Positions 49,760 through 63,734 of a stretch of 64,000 nucleotides of DNA are shown here, in pieces. The stretch comes from Atrichornis clamosus (lineage: Eukaryota > Chordata > Aves > Passeriformes > Menuridae), in the NCBI GenBank assembly GCA_013400975.1, contig WBMZ01014182.1:99743-163742 (forward strand), in the 5' to 3' direction. The notes beneath the pieces were generated by a model. That model made no database searches and was not told where the DNA came from. It saw only the letters and a program-made list of their open reading frames with translations. How positions within the stretch are numbered: the stretch's first letter is position 1; each line of letters starts with the position of its first letter. A program made the position numbers and the translations under genes.

Positions 49760-52700
49760 AGGGTCTTATCTTTTTCTCCAGAGAAAAAATATAGTGGTAT
49801 GCCCTATTCTGCAGCCTTGCTAATTGCTCAGCATCCAGCTTGTATGGCAGAGTCTGGGCCTTGGGTTGTTTTTATCGGATGGGTCAGGTGGATACATCCA
49901 ATGGGTTCTCAGGCCAAAGAGGGTCAGCAAAGCCTCCCCAGGTTTTCCTCACCAGGAACTGACAGGAGAAAAGCTTGAGAGACCCTTCTTTGCACGTAAG
50001 CCTCACCATGTGGTTCGTTCCACTGGAGGTGGGGAAATCATTCCCTGGATTTAACAGAAAATGTAGTTAGGGTTAACCTTAATTTAAATAATTGTTAAGC
50101 TATTAAAATAGCTATTAGCATGCACTATCATTTGCCATCAGAGAAATGCAAATATGTGTCACCGCATCAATTCATGAGAACACAGATTGGAAGCTGATAA
50201 TTGTTACTGTAGTTCCCACCCCAGAGATCCAGGACATTTTTGTTCTTATATGACAAACCCCAGCATTTGCAATAGCTTCTCTATTAGCAGCAGTAAGCTA
50301 AGGTGGGTGTGGGCAGAAATATAAAGGCATTTTCATCCTCCTGCATTTGCAAAACAGATTTACCTTCAGTAACGCAAAATGGAATATATTCAGAATTAAA
50401 CCTCTGTACATTTTTACACAGTTTTATAGCAATGATCCCATCCTGTTTCTATTAAAGATTCAACATTTTAATGAGCAATGGACAAACAAGATTTTTTGGC
50501 CTGGGCTCTAGAAGTGCACTGCTGTCTATAAAATACGTGTTGTTAAGTTACTGCAGTCAAATGGAGCATTATGTAATTCTTTGGCAAATGGGCTCCCTGT
50601 GTAAGTACTTGGAACTTCTAAGTTTGTTAACTTTGTCTTCCCAAGCTGTAAAAGGGTCCCATAATAGCAATTTCTCTCGGCTTGCCAGGCACTGAAATTA
50701 ACTTTAGAAAGCTATGTAACAGAAGATTCAAAAGAAAGCGGTATCAAAAGATGCATTCTCCTGTTATGTGCATTAATTACCTCCAAAAGAACTGAGTATC
50801 AGGTAAATATAAACCAGAATGGTTTTCTTCCCTCTTAGATGAAAATGTATAAGTTGTAGCAGTTCTAAGAAATATTGATCTGAAGATAAAATTCAGGAGG
50901 TAGGTAGGTCGGTCTAATCCATGACTATTTTTACATGAAGCAGTCCTTGTTTTTGAGAACACTGTCACCATGCATTGAGACTGTGGTTTGATCTGTCTTT
51001 TAAAAAATCATTTCTTTGAATGCAGATTAAATTTCTTTTCTTGGCATTTATTCTTGTGCCACCAGTGTCATAACAGAAATGGCAAGCATTGTGATAAAAG
51101 AAAAATTATTTCATTTCCCTGCAGCTTTTGTAATTGCCTTTGTGTCCTTTTTTTGAACTGCTGTTCTGTAACTCCTCAGTCCTTTCCTTGAACAGCAGCT
51201 CATTGTTCAGAACTTCTATGCCTACTATGGCAACAGGACTTTAAAAAACAGTGGAAAAACTCAGATATCTCCAAATTGTGAGGTAGAAAATAAGCGGATT
51301 GTTTCTCCACTCATATTCAGAGATTCTGTTCTCAGAGCTTCATTGTGATCACTGCCCCGAGCACAAATGAGAGTGTTCAGCAGAGCTATGCTGTGTCGGT
51401 GATGAAGCCGCCCCCGATCTTTTCCCAGGTTGGGCAAAATTAGCATAAGTGCTCCATGCACACAGCTGCAGCCTTCCGCATGCAGGAGCTTCTGCAACAG
51501 CTTCCCTTCCCCAGGAGGCGATTTTGCCAGTGGAATGGCACTGGCATGGATTCATCAACCATACGCCTCCTCTTGCTTCCTACACTCTCTTTTGTACTGT
51601 CACCATGGATCAGTGTAGAAGCACAGCTTCACAGGTCAAAGCCTGGTTCGGCTCTGCTGAACATGCTTCCTAAGTGTTGTTCTCTCCCTGTCCCCAGAGA
51701 GCAGAATGTATTTCTCTGGGCAAAATGTAAGCCAGATGGGGTAATGCATCTGAAAGCTTGAAAGTCAGATCTTTTGAATTTTTTTGTTTTATGATCTTAA
51801 TTTATGCACATATGAAAGTGAAGCATGGCTTTTTTCTCTATCTCCCCATCTCTTTAGTATCCAAAACATTAAAAAAATCTTTTCCAACAACTTTTTAAAA
51901 GTTGTTTATGAAATCGAGAAAATTTGGAAAGATAACTCACTAAAAACTGTTCCAGCAAAAAAATTGTAAAACAAACCATAAGCTTTACATTTTCTTTCTC
52001 TTATCAGCTGTATAGGGAATACCTGTCTAAGAAAGGTTGATTTGTCTAGCACAGCATGAGAACTGGCAATAAAACACAGCTATCCACTGCCTATTTGGTT
52101 CTTTATTGAGAAAACTGCTCTTTCTGTCCCAACAGCTCATCATTTATTACAGTACCCATATTACAGTTTCTAAAATAAAGGGTATGAGTTTTACAGAGAA
52201 GACTGGTGATTCTGATTTAAGAGCCCTATTTGGTCTGTGCTCTGCACTGGAGGAAAGCTCCAATGAAAACAAGCATGCACCAGGAAAGAAATGATTCATT
52301 CCTCATGTACTTTGGTGCCTTTGATTACTTCAGAACAATGTGGACACATTTAATTTCAGAGCAAATATCCAGATTCGGCCGCTTCTCTGCAAATAGTGGT
52401 GTGCTGTGACTTCCAGGGGACCACAAAAGTAGCTTGGATTTAGACTTCGACTTGTTACAAATCCCAGTTCTAAACCAAGGAAGTAATACAGCCAATAAAC
52501 ATAGGAAATGTAAGGGTTAATAACGAAACTTAATTGAAATTATCTTTTCCCTTAGGTGTGCTCTCACAAACAGCAAAGTTTTGTCTAAACTTTCCAAAAC
52601 ATTACCCTTAAAGCTGAGGCTAAAAATGGAAAATGTTGGCAGAAGTTTTAAATTTGGTAACGACAGTCAATTGAAAACAAGACGATATACGTGAAGTTGG

Positions 52701-53434
52701 GCGACCAAAATAATGGTGTGCTGAAAGGCTCACCCCATTAGAGTTTAGTATTACTGGAAAAGCTATATGGTCATTCTCAGACAGCAGTGTCAAATGTTTA
52801 TTTCCTTTCCAGAAGCAGAAAGTTTTAGAGGGTTGACAGTTTTGCTGTTACAGCTCAGTGGATTTTTTAATACAATGATCCATTTATCACTGGAGTCACT
52901 CAGGACTGTTCTCTGCCTACTGAACATCAGCACGTAATTGCATACTTTCTGTTCAATCACATATTGCTGCTCATTTGGGACACAGAGCAGTATATTATCT
53001 TTAAATATAAATGTCTGATCATTAACTTGGAAGAAAAATGATATAATTTTTCTGATCTGGCTCATCTGATACAGCTGTAATAGGCTGGCTCGGAACAAAT
53101 GCAGACTTTCAGATCAGTATATTTTGTGGCAAAACCTGTGAGTGGGACATGTACAGCATGGATCTTATTTTGCATAAAGCTCGTTTATCTCTACTCCTGT
53201 CACCTTAATCCTATCAAGTGGGCATTTAATTCTGCTAAAATTCCCCAGTATAAATACCAGCAGACAAGATATAATGCAGTCAAGGACTTTTGACTGTTGA
53301 AAGAGGAAACCTCTCCTTAAAATTCTGTAACCTTTTTCTATATAGACAGGACGCTTTATCCACAGATCATAGTTGAAGCCTGAATCTCTAAGGTGTGTCC
53401 ACAAATAGCTAATTACCAGCTCAAAGAAACTGAC

Positions 53435-53550
53435 AGACATCCAATGTCTTGCTCATGGTCATACAGTAGATTAGTGGAAGCAGTGGGAACACCAAGTCTT
53501 ATGACTCCAACTTTGGGCTCAGTGCATTAGATTACAATTGTCTTGTTTCT
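53435..53550 (+). repeat. MIR-like SINE fragment
   Basis: The stretch follows the 3' half of the MIR family: CTTGCTCATGGTCATACAG corresponds to the CTTGCCCAAGGTCACACAG core, followed by a GTGGAAGCAGTGGGAA segment, TCTTATGACTCCAA, and a GTGCATTAGATTAC tail. Divergence is high, as expected for an element active before the mammal-reptile radiation. Boundaries are approximate. Confidence 0.6.
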
Positions 53551-54434
53551 ATCACCATATTTTTTGAAAGCTTGTTTTTTGGTGGTTTTTTTCCCTTCTG
53601 ATCAGATGCTTGTAAATTAAGTTGCTGACTGTAATCAGAAATGTATTTATCACTGACTCTGGCTCACAACCAAGCACACTGTTATTTTTGAAACAGGACC
53701 GCATGTTCCTCTTATTCCAAGGAAAAGTTAATTATGAGTCGCAGGAGGGTATGTAGAGATTTTGTTGTGACCATTTATCCTCTTTTGTGTCACTATTGCA
53801 AAAGGCAATGTTTCCTAAGTCTCATTTGGTGCAACAGCATTGCCTTCAGTGAGCTGCAGTTTTAGTACACTGACAAAACGAAGCAGGGTAGTTGTATAAA
53901 GCTGGCGACAATGGGAAGAAATAATCCTAATGGGCAGGTTTTATAACTGAGGGAGGATGAGAAGACAAAAAACCCTTCACTGCTTTTATAGTTCAATAAT
54001 CATCAGGTACCCTAGCCACATACTAATTTTTTTCATCAACCAAGAATATTTTGTGGTCTGTTACTCATCACACTGTCAGAATGTAAGCTCTAAACTCTGT
54101 TGGCTGTGGTGTCATGGCAGTAAAAAACTTCCACCTGAATTCTGGCTGTCTAGACTTCAGCAGGTTTGCCTCACCTAAGACAACCATGCTCTGTGTCCAG
54201 GAAAAGGTCTAGTAGGACTAGCCACTTGGATGGGTTAAATGATGGCACTGGTCTGCCAGATTGAATATGCTGGATTTGTTTGCCAGTGTCTGAGAGCAAT
54301 GTTAAGTTAGAGTTTAGTGGCAGAGTGTTTCCATGCAACATCCGGCCCCATATGCTCTCTCCTCTTACAGTCTGCATAGAAATTCATTTAATGTAAGTCT
54401 ATGCTTTTGTGTAAGTTCGTTAATTCGTTTATTA

Positions 54435-54458
54435 ATTCACAGTTCATGAATTGTGAAT
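54435..54458. repeat. 24-bp near-perfect palindrome
   Basis: ATTCACAGTTCA and TGAATTGTGAAT pair at 11 of 12 positions, with no spacer. It directly follows repeated TAATTC steps. It could be a dimeric transcription-factor site or chance in AT-rich DNA. Confidence 0.6.
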
Positions 54459-57400
54459 CTTATCAACTTTAACAGCTAAATGATTAAGTGCTTGCTTCAA
54501 ACCATACTTTAGGCTAGAGACATGTAAGAGAAGAACCAGCACACTTTTAATAAAAAAATACTAACGCAAGGGAAGTCAGCCACCAGAAAAACATTGCTGA
54601 ATATGACAACTGTTTGAAAATAAGTTCCCTAAAGGCTTATGGAAGCAACTTTTCCACAGATAGAATGAACAAAGCCAAATTGTTTTACAATGGTGTCATA
54701 TTCCATGTTACGAATTGCCTGGTATCAGTACCATTGTGTTATCCATACCCTGAAATACAACTTGTAACATGCAACTTCACGTCGTTTAATTAGTGTAAGA
54801 AAAATCTACTCCATTGGATTTTCATGGCTGGGCAAAGTGAATATAGTACATCTACCCCACTCAATAATCACGGGGCCCCGCTTCAGGGAATACTGATCCT
54901 TAGCTTCATAAAATGCTTGTAAGACATTTGTCACACCAAAATTGCCACTGGGTGGTACAGAAACACCCATACCATGTCCCTGCACCCTGTATAGCTCTCC
55001 AACACGTTCCCAGTAGACTTTTCACCTGCCTCTGCCTCTTTGTACCATCATAACATGCCCAATGGCATGCAACACCTACCCACATATCAATAAATGCCAT
55101 GAATACACACTCTGATGGACTGTACCTAGCTCTTGCATTATTTGAGACAATCTGAGCAGAAAAAAAATTAAAAATCATAGATACAGTAATCGTGTCATAG
55201 TACCAGAGAAACATTTCCTGAGACCAAAAAAAGAACCCGGACCATGTACAGTGTGGAGACACTGAGGCTGTGTCAACTGACCCCAGAGGCACGGGATGGT
55301 TCCTGGTCCTCTTTTATTGAGCAATGTGGTTACAGCTTCTATTATCACTGTTATTAATCTTTAAAATAAAGGAAATTTCATTTCCTTACCTTGCAATAGT
55401 GTTGTGTGGATTGACACAACGAAGATGTAACCAAAGGAACTTGATTTCTCTATGAATAAAATATTCTATTATGCAACAAGTGATTAATCTCATTAAATAA
55501 CTTAAAGGATGGTCAGATCCTGTCCTAAACTATAATGATATAATTCCAGTGGAGGACTTTTCTCTTTTGGAGAGTCACATAGGCTACAGTTGGAAGAATA
55601 TTGGGAGCAGGTTCAAATGAAACACAGAGCCAAAGAACGGCCTACCAAGGGCAAAAGTGTGTGTAGAGGAGAGGGAATGGAGCACACAGATGATAACCAG
55701 CAACAAGGACCAGCAACAATGACTTTGGGAGAATTGGCAAAGTAAATGGTGGTGAAGAATTCAGCTTTCACTTGGACTGAAAACAATTTTGGGAGCCAAC
55801 AAGAACTGCCAAGGCAAAGTAATTGTGTAGATTGGGATCAGCAGTGGAGGGTTTCCAGACTTGGTAACATGTAGCTGGAAAGAATGAAAAATAAGTTTAA
55901 TATGGGAAAGGGACAAAGAAGGCAGAAAGTTAGAAAGCACCATTCCAGACAGCTATTGCCTCATAGTTTTAACAATATTATAATGATAAATCCAGCACAG
56001 TAATTTATTTATTTAGGATAAATAATTTTGAAGTTTCATGAAGGATTTGTGAATATTTTTCACGTATTCTTTGAGTTTTCCATTACGCTTTTTTCCCAAA
56101 GGTACTAGTATATCTACCTCTCTTAGAAAAGTCATGAATACTTTTGGTCACTTAATAATCTGAAACGAAATAGTTTTATTTTAGTATGTCTGCATTGAGC
56201 TTTACAAAAAGCAGATAAATTAAGATACATCTTTTTGGGAAAAACATTTCAATAGCTGAAGTAAGTTTATGACTAAGTCAAACTTGCATCAAACAGAAAT
56301 AGAGGTTTTAAAGCCATATGACTAATACCTTACTGCCCCTTCATATGGTTCCCTGCATTACAAACACAACTCATCCATTCCCCTACCAAACCAATCCTGC
56401 TCTAGTGCTGTCATGCCCTGGAGGAATCATGTTTACTTACCTATTTTTCTAGGACTGGAGCTATTTCTCCATAGACAACCTCCTCATTCAAATGTAAGTC
56501 TGCAGTATTCAAATCCTTTATTACCATGGGGTACCAGTGGGGTCAGTATGATAATTCAGGCTGGAAGGGAATTAAGGAGGTCAGACTGGAAAACATATCA
56601 CTTTGTTTCTACTAGTGGAAGAAGCTGGTTCTTAGGGAAAGAGAAAACCAGTTGATTTGCTTTAAAACTGTTTGTTTTACATACTTGAGTGGCAAACTAA
56701 CCTCAGATTAGTTTGTTACCAAGTTTTCTTTTTTTATTTCTTAGGTCATGTCTGTCTCAGTGAAGTTCCCCACTGATGAGTATTTATATTTCAGAAATCT
56801 TTGTGAAAGTTTCTGCTAAATAACAGTCAGATGAAGATGGGCAATTTTTGAAATCACATGCTTAATCTAGCAAATATAAAATGGTTTTAATGAACTAATT
56901 TGGTAGCTTTTTATTAATTACCTTAAAAATGTAGATAAAGCCTGAGTACTTCATACAAATAACACTTTAACTTTGTGATTCTACAGCTCTTCTGTAGAAT
57001 TCTTAATCTTGATGAAGTTCTATAAAAGAGCAACATTTAAAAGAATCATGACTAGAGTTCCAGTTAACATATAATGCAATTTTTTTAATGGAAGGAAGCC
57101 TTTTAATAAGTCAATAGAAATGTAAATCAAAAAATGTATTTAAATAGGTTCCCTCATTTAACAGTGATTTAAAAAATTCTGCAGGTCTCATACATTTTTA
57201 GTAAAAATGCTTCTTTAGATTCATAAATGTCATTAATGCATCAATAGAATATTTGTGGTGCCATCAGAATGAATGACATATTCTGGTAGTTATTTTAAAA
57301 GTAAGAACAGAATGTATGTTCAGGAACAGCATTAAGAACAGAACAGCTAAGTCCAAAAATCAGAGTAGATCATATGTTGCTGTATGACTTTGAAATATTT

Positions 57401-60400
57401 GAAATAATTAAAAAGCAGGCTAAAGATTTTATCAGTAAAAAGAAATATGAAATTAGATGGATGCAGCCTTTTGAACCCTTATTACTTTTTAAGACATTTT
57501 TACAGTACTGCTCCTGGGGACTAAGTTCAATGGGAAGGAAAGTAACGAGTACACCACAGGCTTGAGCTCTCAGCTGTGCAGGAACATACACAAAATAAGT
57601 CGCTGCAATTAAAAAGAAATGAAATGCAGATTATATACTTAGCACAAGCCTCCCAGCAGGAATGGTTAAGGATACCATTTCGTTCCAGAGAGACCCTAAG
57701 AGGTCTGGCTGCAGATACAGCCTTATACCGTTGCTAAGCGGACAGTGTTTGTCAAGCATGCACTTTTGTTGGTAGACACTGTTGCCCTCCTCTACAGAGA
57801 TCAGTTTTGCCTCCTTTACATGCAGAGCAGCTATGCAAAAGTGCTCCCTGCAATCCGGGAGGGACCTTCAGTTTGAGCTTGAGCTAACCAGATTACAGGT
57901 GGGAGGGCAGAGAAGCAAAGCACAGGATCAGAGAGTGCACTAAAGGCAATTAGAGGGAGATGAAGAGTGAGAGCGAAGGAAGCTGTTCCATGGCAACAGG
58001 AGTGACTTTGTCAAGGTTAGCCAAGAGCAGCAACTGTGGGTAGATTTGGCCAGGGCTACTCAATAAAACAGGACTGGCATATATCCTGTAACTAAAGCTG
58101 TAAACCACCTTGTGAATCTCTTATTTCCCCTTCCTTGGGAGCACGAATAACTCCCTGTGACACCACCACCTAGGCATGCACCACTTTTCCGAGCTGGCTG
58201 GGTCACAGGGAAGAGAATCTCTCCCACTCTTGGATTCTCAGTGCCAGTTGGAGAGCAACCAGCTTTAAGAACACCCTGACAGAGAAACTTTTGTACCCTT
58301 CAAGCAATCTGAGATCAAAATGTTTTAATAACCAACACTGTGACAGCTTTAACTCTGTTTCTGTATATGCTGTGGTTTTACAGGTTGTTGCAGCTCAGTC
58401 TCTATTCACACCATTTGCAGCCTCTCATCTCTATCAGATGAGGCTGTGACAGCAAGGTCATTAACTTTGTGCTGGCATGAACCAGACCAGTAGGTTCTGT
58501 TAGCATCCAGGACCTTGTTCTTTCTAAAAATAACCCTTCAGGAGAACTGGATCATATCTTTCAATTCTCTTTTAATATTTTAAGTATGAGTAACGGAGAT
58601 TGAATTTGATTTTATTCCATGGTTTTATCTTTGATGTCTTTTTGATGAAGAAGACTTTTTCCATTAAAAAATAGGCATGGCTTTCTGACTGGCTGGTTGT
58701 TCATACTATGCATGTGCGTATTTACATATCACTATTTTATACGATTGCTTCTCTAATTAGATGTTCACATAACTCTTCTGTAAGAGAGCACAGTAATCTC
58801 CATCCATTTGTGTGTTGGGATATTCCTATGTGATACCTGTTTTTGAAAGAGCAAAGGTTTTTTTGTTGTTAATTTGCATTAAAATATATCTTTTGTTTTG
58901 TAAGTGTGGCAGAATGATTCATTTTTATGTTTTGCTGGAGTTGTGAAGGGCATTTCCTGGGCTTTGAGATTTTTAACCTTATGTGAACATGTTTTCTTGG
59001 TCAAATGCTTCTACCTGTGAAAGCTGAGGGAAGCCTCAGTTTAGGAACAGATGGTCAAGTTTATCAAGATCCCAGAAATAATTAAGTTCCTTCTAGTTTC
59101 ATGGAAACTAACTTCTATGTAGAGGAAAGAGAATGAAATTAATGCTCCCATTGAAGAAAAGGTCAGGAGAATTAAGCAATTATGACAATTCAACATTTGT
59201 ACCTTTTGTTTGGCAGCTTCTTGACTTATCAAACAGCCTGTGCAAAGCTCTGGAATAATTGCAACATGTCCTGTTACTGGGAATGTAACAGAGGAATATC
59301 ATGGGGATAAGCTAGAGATGCCCCACTGGGGAGGGATGGAGATAAGCAGTACAGAACTACATCTGCAGGACACCCATTTCATTAGTTCAACTTCTCATGG
59401 AAAAACTGGCATGCCTGCATGGAGCGTGGATGAATTTGGCACATGATTTTTTTACACTGTTTTAGTTTACCATTTCTGTAGTTTGTATGAGCACATGTGC
59501 TCATTGATTGGCACATTTCTTTAGAATTGCACTTAATAATCCTACTGTATCTTCATGAGGTTTTTGTTTTGGAACAGTGCAAGGCAACACAGTGGAATAA
59601 TGTTAAATTTGGTCCCTTGAGCCAGTTAAGTTTTTTATGAGTGCACCAAGAAGAGTCATTATGTTATTCATCCAGCTCTGAAGTTTGCATCTGACTTATG
59701 GCTAACTGAACATCCACTAGAATAGTTAGGCACCAAAAACCACATTTTATTTATGTTTCAATTTTTATTTCTGTAGCAGATGCATTACCCGTGGATTAAC
59801 AATGTGAAACCGAACAAAAATCTTTGCATTTTGACTGAGCTTGTAGGACCTTTTCCAACTGTATTCCACTTGGAAATCCGACCTTGTGGAGTTCCAAATT
59901 TGGCAGAAGGATGATGCTGCAGGAAACACTATTTTCTAGTTTCTCAATCATTTATTCATGAATACAAAGTTACACACTGAGTATTGTTTGGGCAGATGAC
60001 TTGTTTCAAGAGTCAGGTTTATGATGCTTTTCCAAGATGTGAAGACTTGAGTGTATCTGGTGTATTGCTCTTACCACATGTAGCTGTGTCAGACAGCTCA
60101 GGCTGTCTTTCCTCGTTTTCAAAAACTATGAGAAGTTAAGTAAGAGTCACAGGTTATTTACTTAGTGCCAAAAACTTGATAAAGCAAACCTTAATATTGA
60201 AAGGTCAGGTATTTAATGTCCTAATAAAGAACACTTTGCATGCAAAACTAATCTGATTGCAAATCTGATTGGCAGTGCTCACAATATTGCTGCCAAAAGT
60301 CCTTACGGGAAGTTGTAAACTGATATCCCAAATCAATTAGGGCACAGCACTCTATTATAATTCTTAGCCATCTTTTCATCTGCTGGAGAAATAATATCTT

Positions 60401-63400
60401 TGAAGATCATTCCTGAAGATGTTTCAGAGGTCATGTCTTAACATTAACATTATGGATTAGAGATTTTGAGTTTGTCTATTTGTCTCTTCAAGTTTGCTGC
60501 ATCAGATTTTTTTGCATTCCTATAAGTAATCTGCAAGGGTAGAATACCCTGGAGCTGCACATCATTGTGCTTCTTGCTAGGACTTTTTTAAGGCTCCTGG
60601 TCAAAAAAACAGAATTTCAGTTTTCTGGAAGTTTTGATCTCTTCTTTCAAAATCTGTTTTCTTTCCAGATTTAAATACAACCAGAGAAAAAGTGCACACA
60701 CACATACACAGGGAGATGTGGCTGCACAGTTTTGGAACACCCCATTAAGGAACACCCATGAATCAACAAAGGATTGAGTTTTCTAAGTGAAAGATTTTAT
60801 ATTGATAAAATCAGGATGGTTCATTTTAATGTTGCTATTATGTTAAAATATATTATGAAGTAAAAAGTCTTGAGATTAAAAGTTTTCTCTGAAATGGAAG
60901 ACCTTGGACATTTCTCCCCCTTTCCCAATGGCATTTCAATTAAATCACTGTGTTTCTGCTGAGTACCTACAGCTGAATGAAATGGCAATAATCCACTGGA
61001 AAATTTGCATCCAGATGCTGGAAATTTTCCTCCACTGTTTTTTCAATAATGAACTCACTTTGTTCACATCATGACAATTATAGATAGTTTATCTGTCTGG
61101 CATCTTAATTAGCAGATTAGTAATCTAGGGCTTCAACCTTTCTGGTTACTGATAATCTGTGTTTTCTAACCCTTCAGTTAGTCTTTTCAGTCAAACATGC
61201 TATGGTTTTCATATATTCTAAGTCTTCATGAAGCATAGACTCTTAAATTATATCTGGTTTATTTCTAAGATTCTGGCTAAGATGGAAGAGAAAATCCAAA
61301 ATGTTTTGGCAAGGATCATGCCTTAAAAGTATCTTTAATGTATTTCTCCTTCTATGGCACTCATGCCAAAAGTTCCAGCAGCTTTTGGTTTTAACTGCCA
61401 AAGTGGCTTCACATCAGTGCAGTGGGAGAAGTTTCTCCTGTGTAGGTAGTTTGTTGAAAAGTTTGGGGCTTATGGGATTAAATTTATCCTGTATCTGTCA
61501 GTTAGTTGTATTGCTGTTGGCAAATCTGTTGTCACAACAGGTTCTTCCCTTTAACAGGAAACTCTTGATAACCTGTGAATTGTTTGTACATTATGGATTT
61601 ATCACCATTACTTAAGGTCTGGAGTTCAGCGGTAGTCACGTTTATGTGCGGCTGTGCTTTTCTGCAAAGGGCATATTTGTGGGTTCACGTGTAAATGCTT
61701 CCAGCAGAATGAATTGCCCACTGGATTCAGTAGAGAGCTTCTGGCACATCCAAACTGAACAACTGTGCTCCTTTCATGGATGAAACTCTAGCTTATACAG
61801 TCTTAATTATACCATAGGAACAAAATTAAAATAGCTGAATTTTGGAAGTTTGTTCAAGATTTCTCCCTCCTGGTAAGACTGAAAAAAATGAGACTGTTAT
61901 GGTGGTGGGCAGGAGTATCTGCTGTTTGAATAAAGCTTAGAAATTTTAAACATGTACTTGTGAAACTTAAGCACAAATAGAACTGATTTGACTCAGCATA
62001 GCTCTGAAAAGTCGTGTTTTGGTTCCTTACACATACTTTTCACATCATCTCTTTGTTGATGTGGAATGGTGTTTGTCCTGAAACTGTTTTTCCGATCTGA
62101 GCTTTCATCACTTTTGTATTATGTGTTTCTTTTGTGTTTTGAAAACCAAAAATTACAATCATAATGTCACTAATTCACAAACATAGGTTCATTTCTCATC
62201 CACACAAAGTCTGTCCAATGACATGAACTTCTGTATCCCATTATGTTAATTGCATACATGAATCACAGAATCGTGATGACATGTGAGGCTCTCCAAAAAT
62301 TTTGGATGACTTTTTAAGCATCTCACAAACTAAGTGCTGGATTCTTTATGGGTGGATGTCTGTGCTCTGGAAAGGTTTGATGACATCTGACTGGTAGTGC
62401 CTTCATATTTGGGATGCTGCCAAAAGCAGGGGGAGAAGTAAAAAACACAGTAGAGAAGAATAATAACTCTAACTACATACCCTATCCTACAGGAATCTTC
62501 ATCCCTGTGCTCAAAACAGTAATATCATCAGAAAGATGGCCATCAACACAAATTGTACAGAAAACTTCAGGGCTGGAACACTCTCTAGGAATGAACAGAA
62601 AATCATCAGGGTGTCTGAGGTAAATGTCAATGCTGGTACAGAGAAATATATTTGCCATTAAGCTCTGCTGACATTTTCTCTTTTAAGATCCTTTTTACAG
62701 TTTGTTCTTGTCTGGACATATGTCTGTCATTTGGGACTTGTGTTTTCCAAGATGGCCATTTTGCTCAGGCTGACTGTGCTTTTAAATGCCTCACTTTTAA
62801 GTTTTTTTTCCTAAGGTGAAGAACAAAATTGAGAAAACACATTGATTTTTCCATATGACAAAAGATTTCTGAAGGTTGCTAGGCTGAAGGGGATTAATGC
62901 TTCCAGGATGTGAATGGTGACTTAACATTTGGCAGAAAGACAATACTGGTATCATCTTGTGAAAATTTTCCTATGTTTGGCCAGTCTACACATGTATGAA
63001 AAACCTGTTTGCATGCAGTAATGTGTTTCCTTATAGCTCCAAATGCTAGCAGGACTTTCTATCACAGTAACAGATTTTTACGTACATCCTACATCCTGTA
63101 AAAGATTACTGTATAAAATCCATAATAGAAGCTACCTGCTTGGCTGTTTTCTTAGCTGCAGGAGCCATGCACGGTTTGGCTCAGATATCCTTCTGGATCC
63201 TTGTGGTAAACCCTGCAGGGCCTTGCAAAACCCTGTGCTCTTTGTGCACTGTAATGATCCTTTTGCCGCTTCTGGCAGGCGAGGAGGACAGTGTAGAAGA
63301 AGGATATCCTGGGTGGGACAACAACTGCAGAACCCCAGGGGAAGAGAGGCTGGTACAAGTGCAAGAGAGCTGAGGAAAAGGCATGGAAGGGAGAGGAAGA

Positions 63401-63440
63401 ACCTGTGGCAGGTGGGACAGAGGAAGGAGTAGTAGAAGAG

Positions 63441-63565
63441 GCTCCAACAACTCCTCTTGACCCGCTCCAACAGGTCCACAGCCTTCTTAAGTTGGTGGCC
63501 CCAGAGCTGGATGTGGTAGTCTAGGTGGGTTTTCATCAGAGTGGAATAGAGGGGGAGAACCCACT
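63441..63565 (-). repeat. CR1 LINE internal fragment, antisense
   Basis: CGCTCCAACAGGTCCACAGC and GTTGGTGGCCCCAGAGCTGG are diagnostic antisense CR1 strings from the region upstream of the CR1 3' end, followed by a diverged TAGTCTAGGTGGGTTTTC segment. This is an internal piece without the CR1 3' terminus, on the minus strand. Confidence 0.88.
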
Positions 63566-63734
63566 CCCTTTAAATTTATCTCCGAAAGACAGTTTCAACA
63601 TGGTATTTTAAAAGGGAAAAGAATCCTGGAAAAGGCAGTCTCTAGAGGCAGTTACCACAAGTATTTTTGTGCAGTTATGGATGTGATTAGTTAACTTAAT
63701 GAACCAAGCCGTTTTTATCATAACCTGTGAGTGG

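Larger units (their letters stand above)
47510..63430. other. AT-rich gene-poor region
   Basis: Sixteen kilobases with no recognisable protein-coding gene. Homeodomain-core-rich patches occur at 49240-49350 and 50080-50180, the second with an octamer-type ATGCAAAT core. A G+C-richer block at 57640-58030 has a near-palindromic CCATGGCAAC element. These could be distal regulatory DNA, but only cross-species conservation could show it. A MIR-like SINE and a palindrome inside are listed separately. Confidence 0.4.

Noticed and set aside
63043..63536. 129- and 134-residue frames on opposite strands
   Set aside because: Both overlap the antisense CR1 fragment and its flank; there is no domain or conservation to support a gene.
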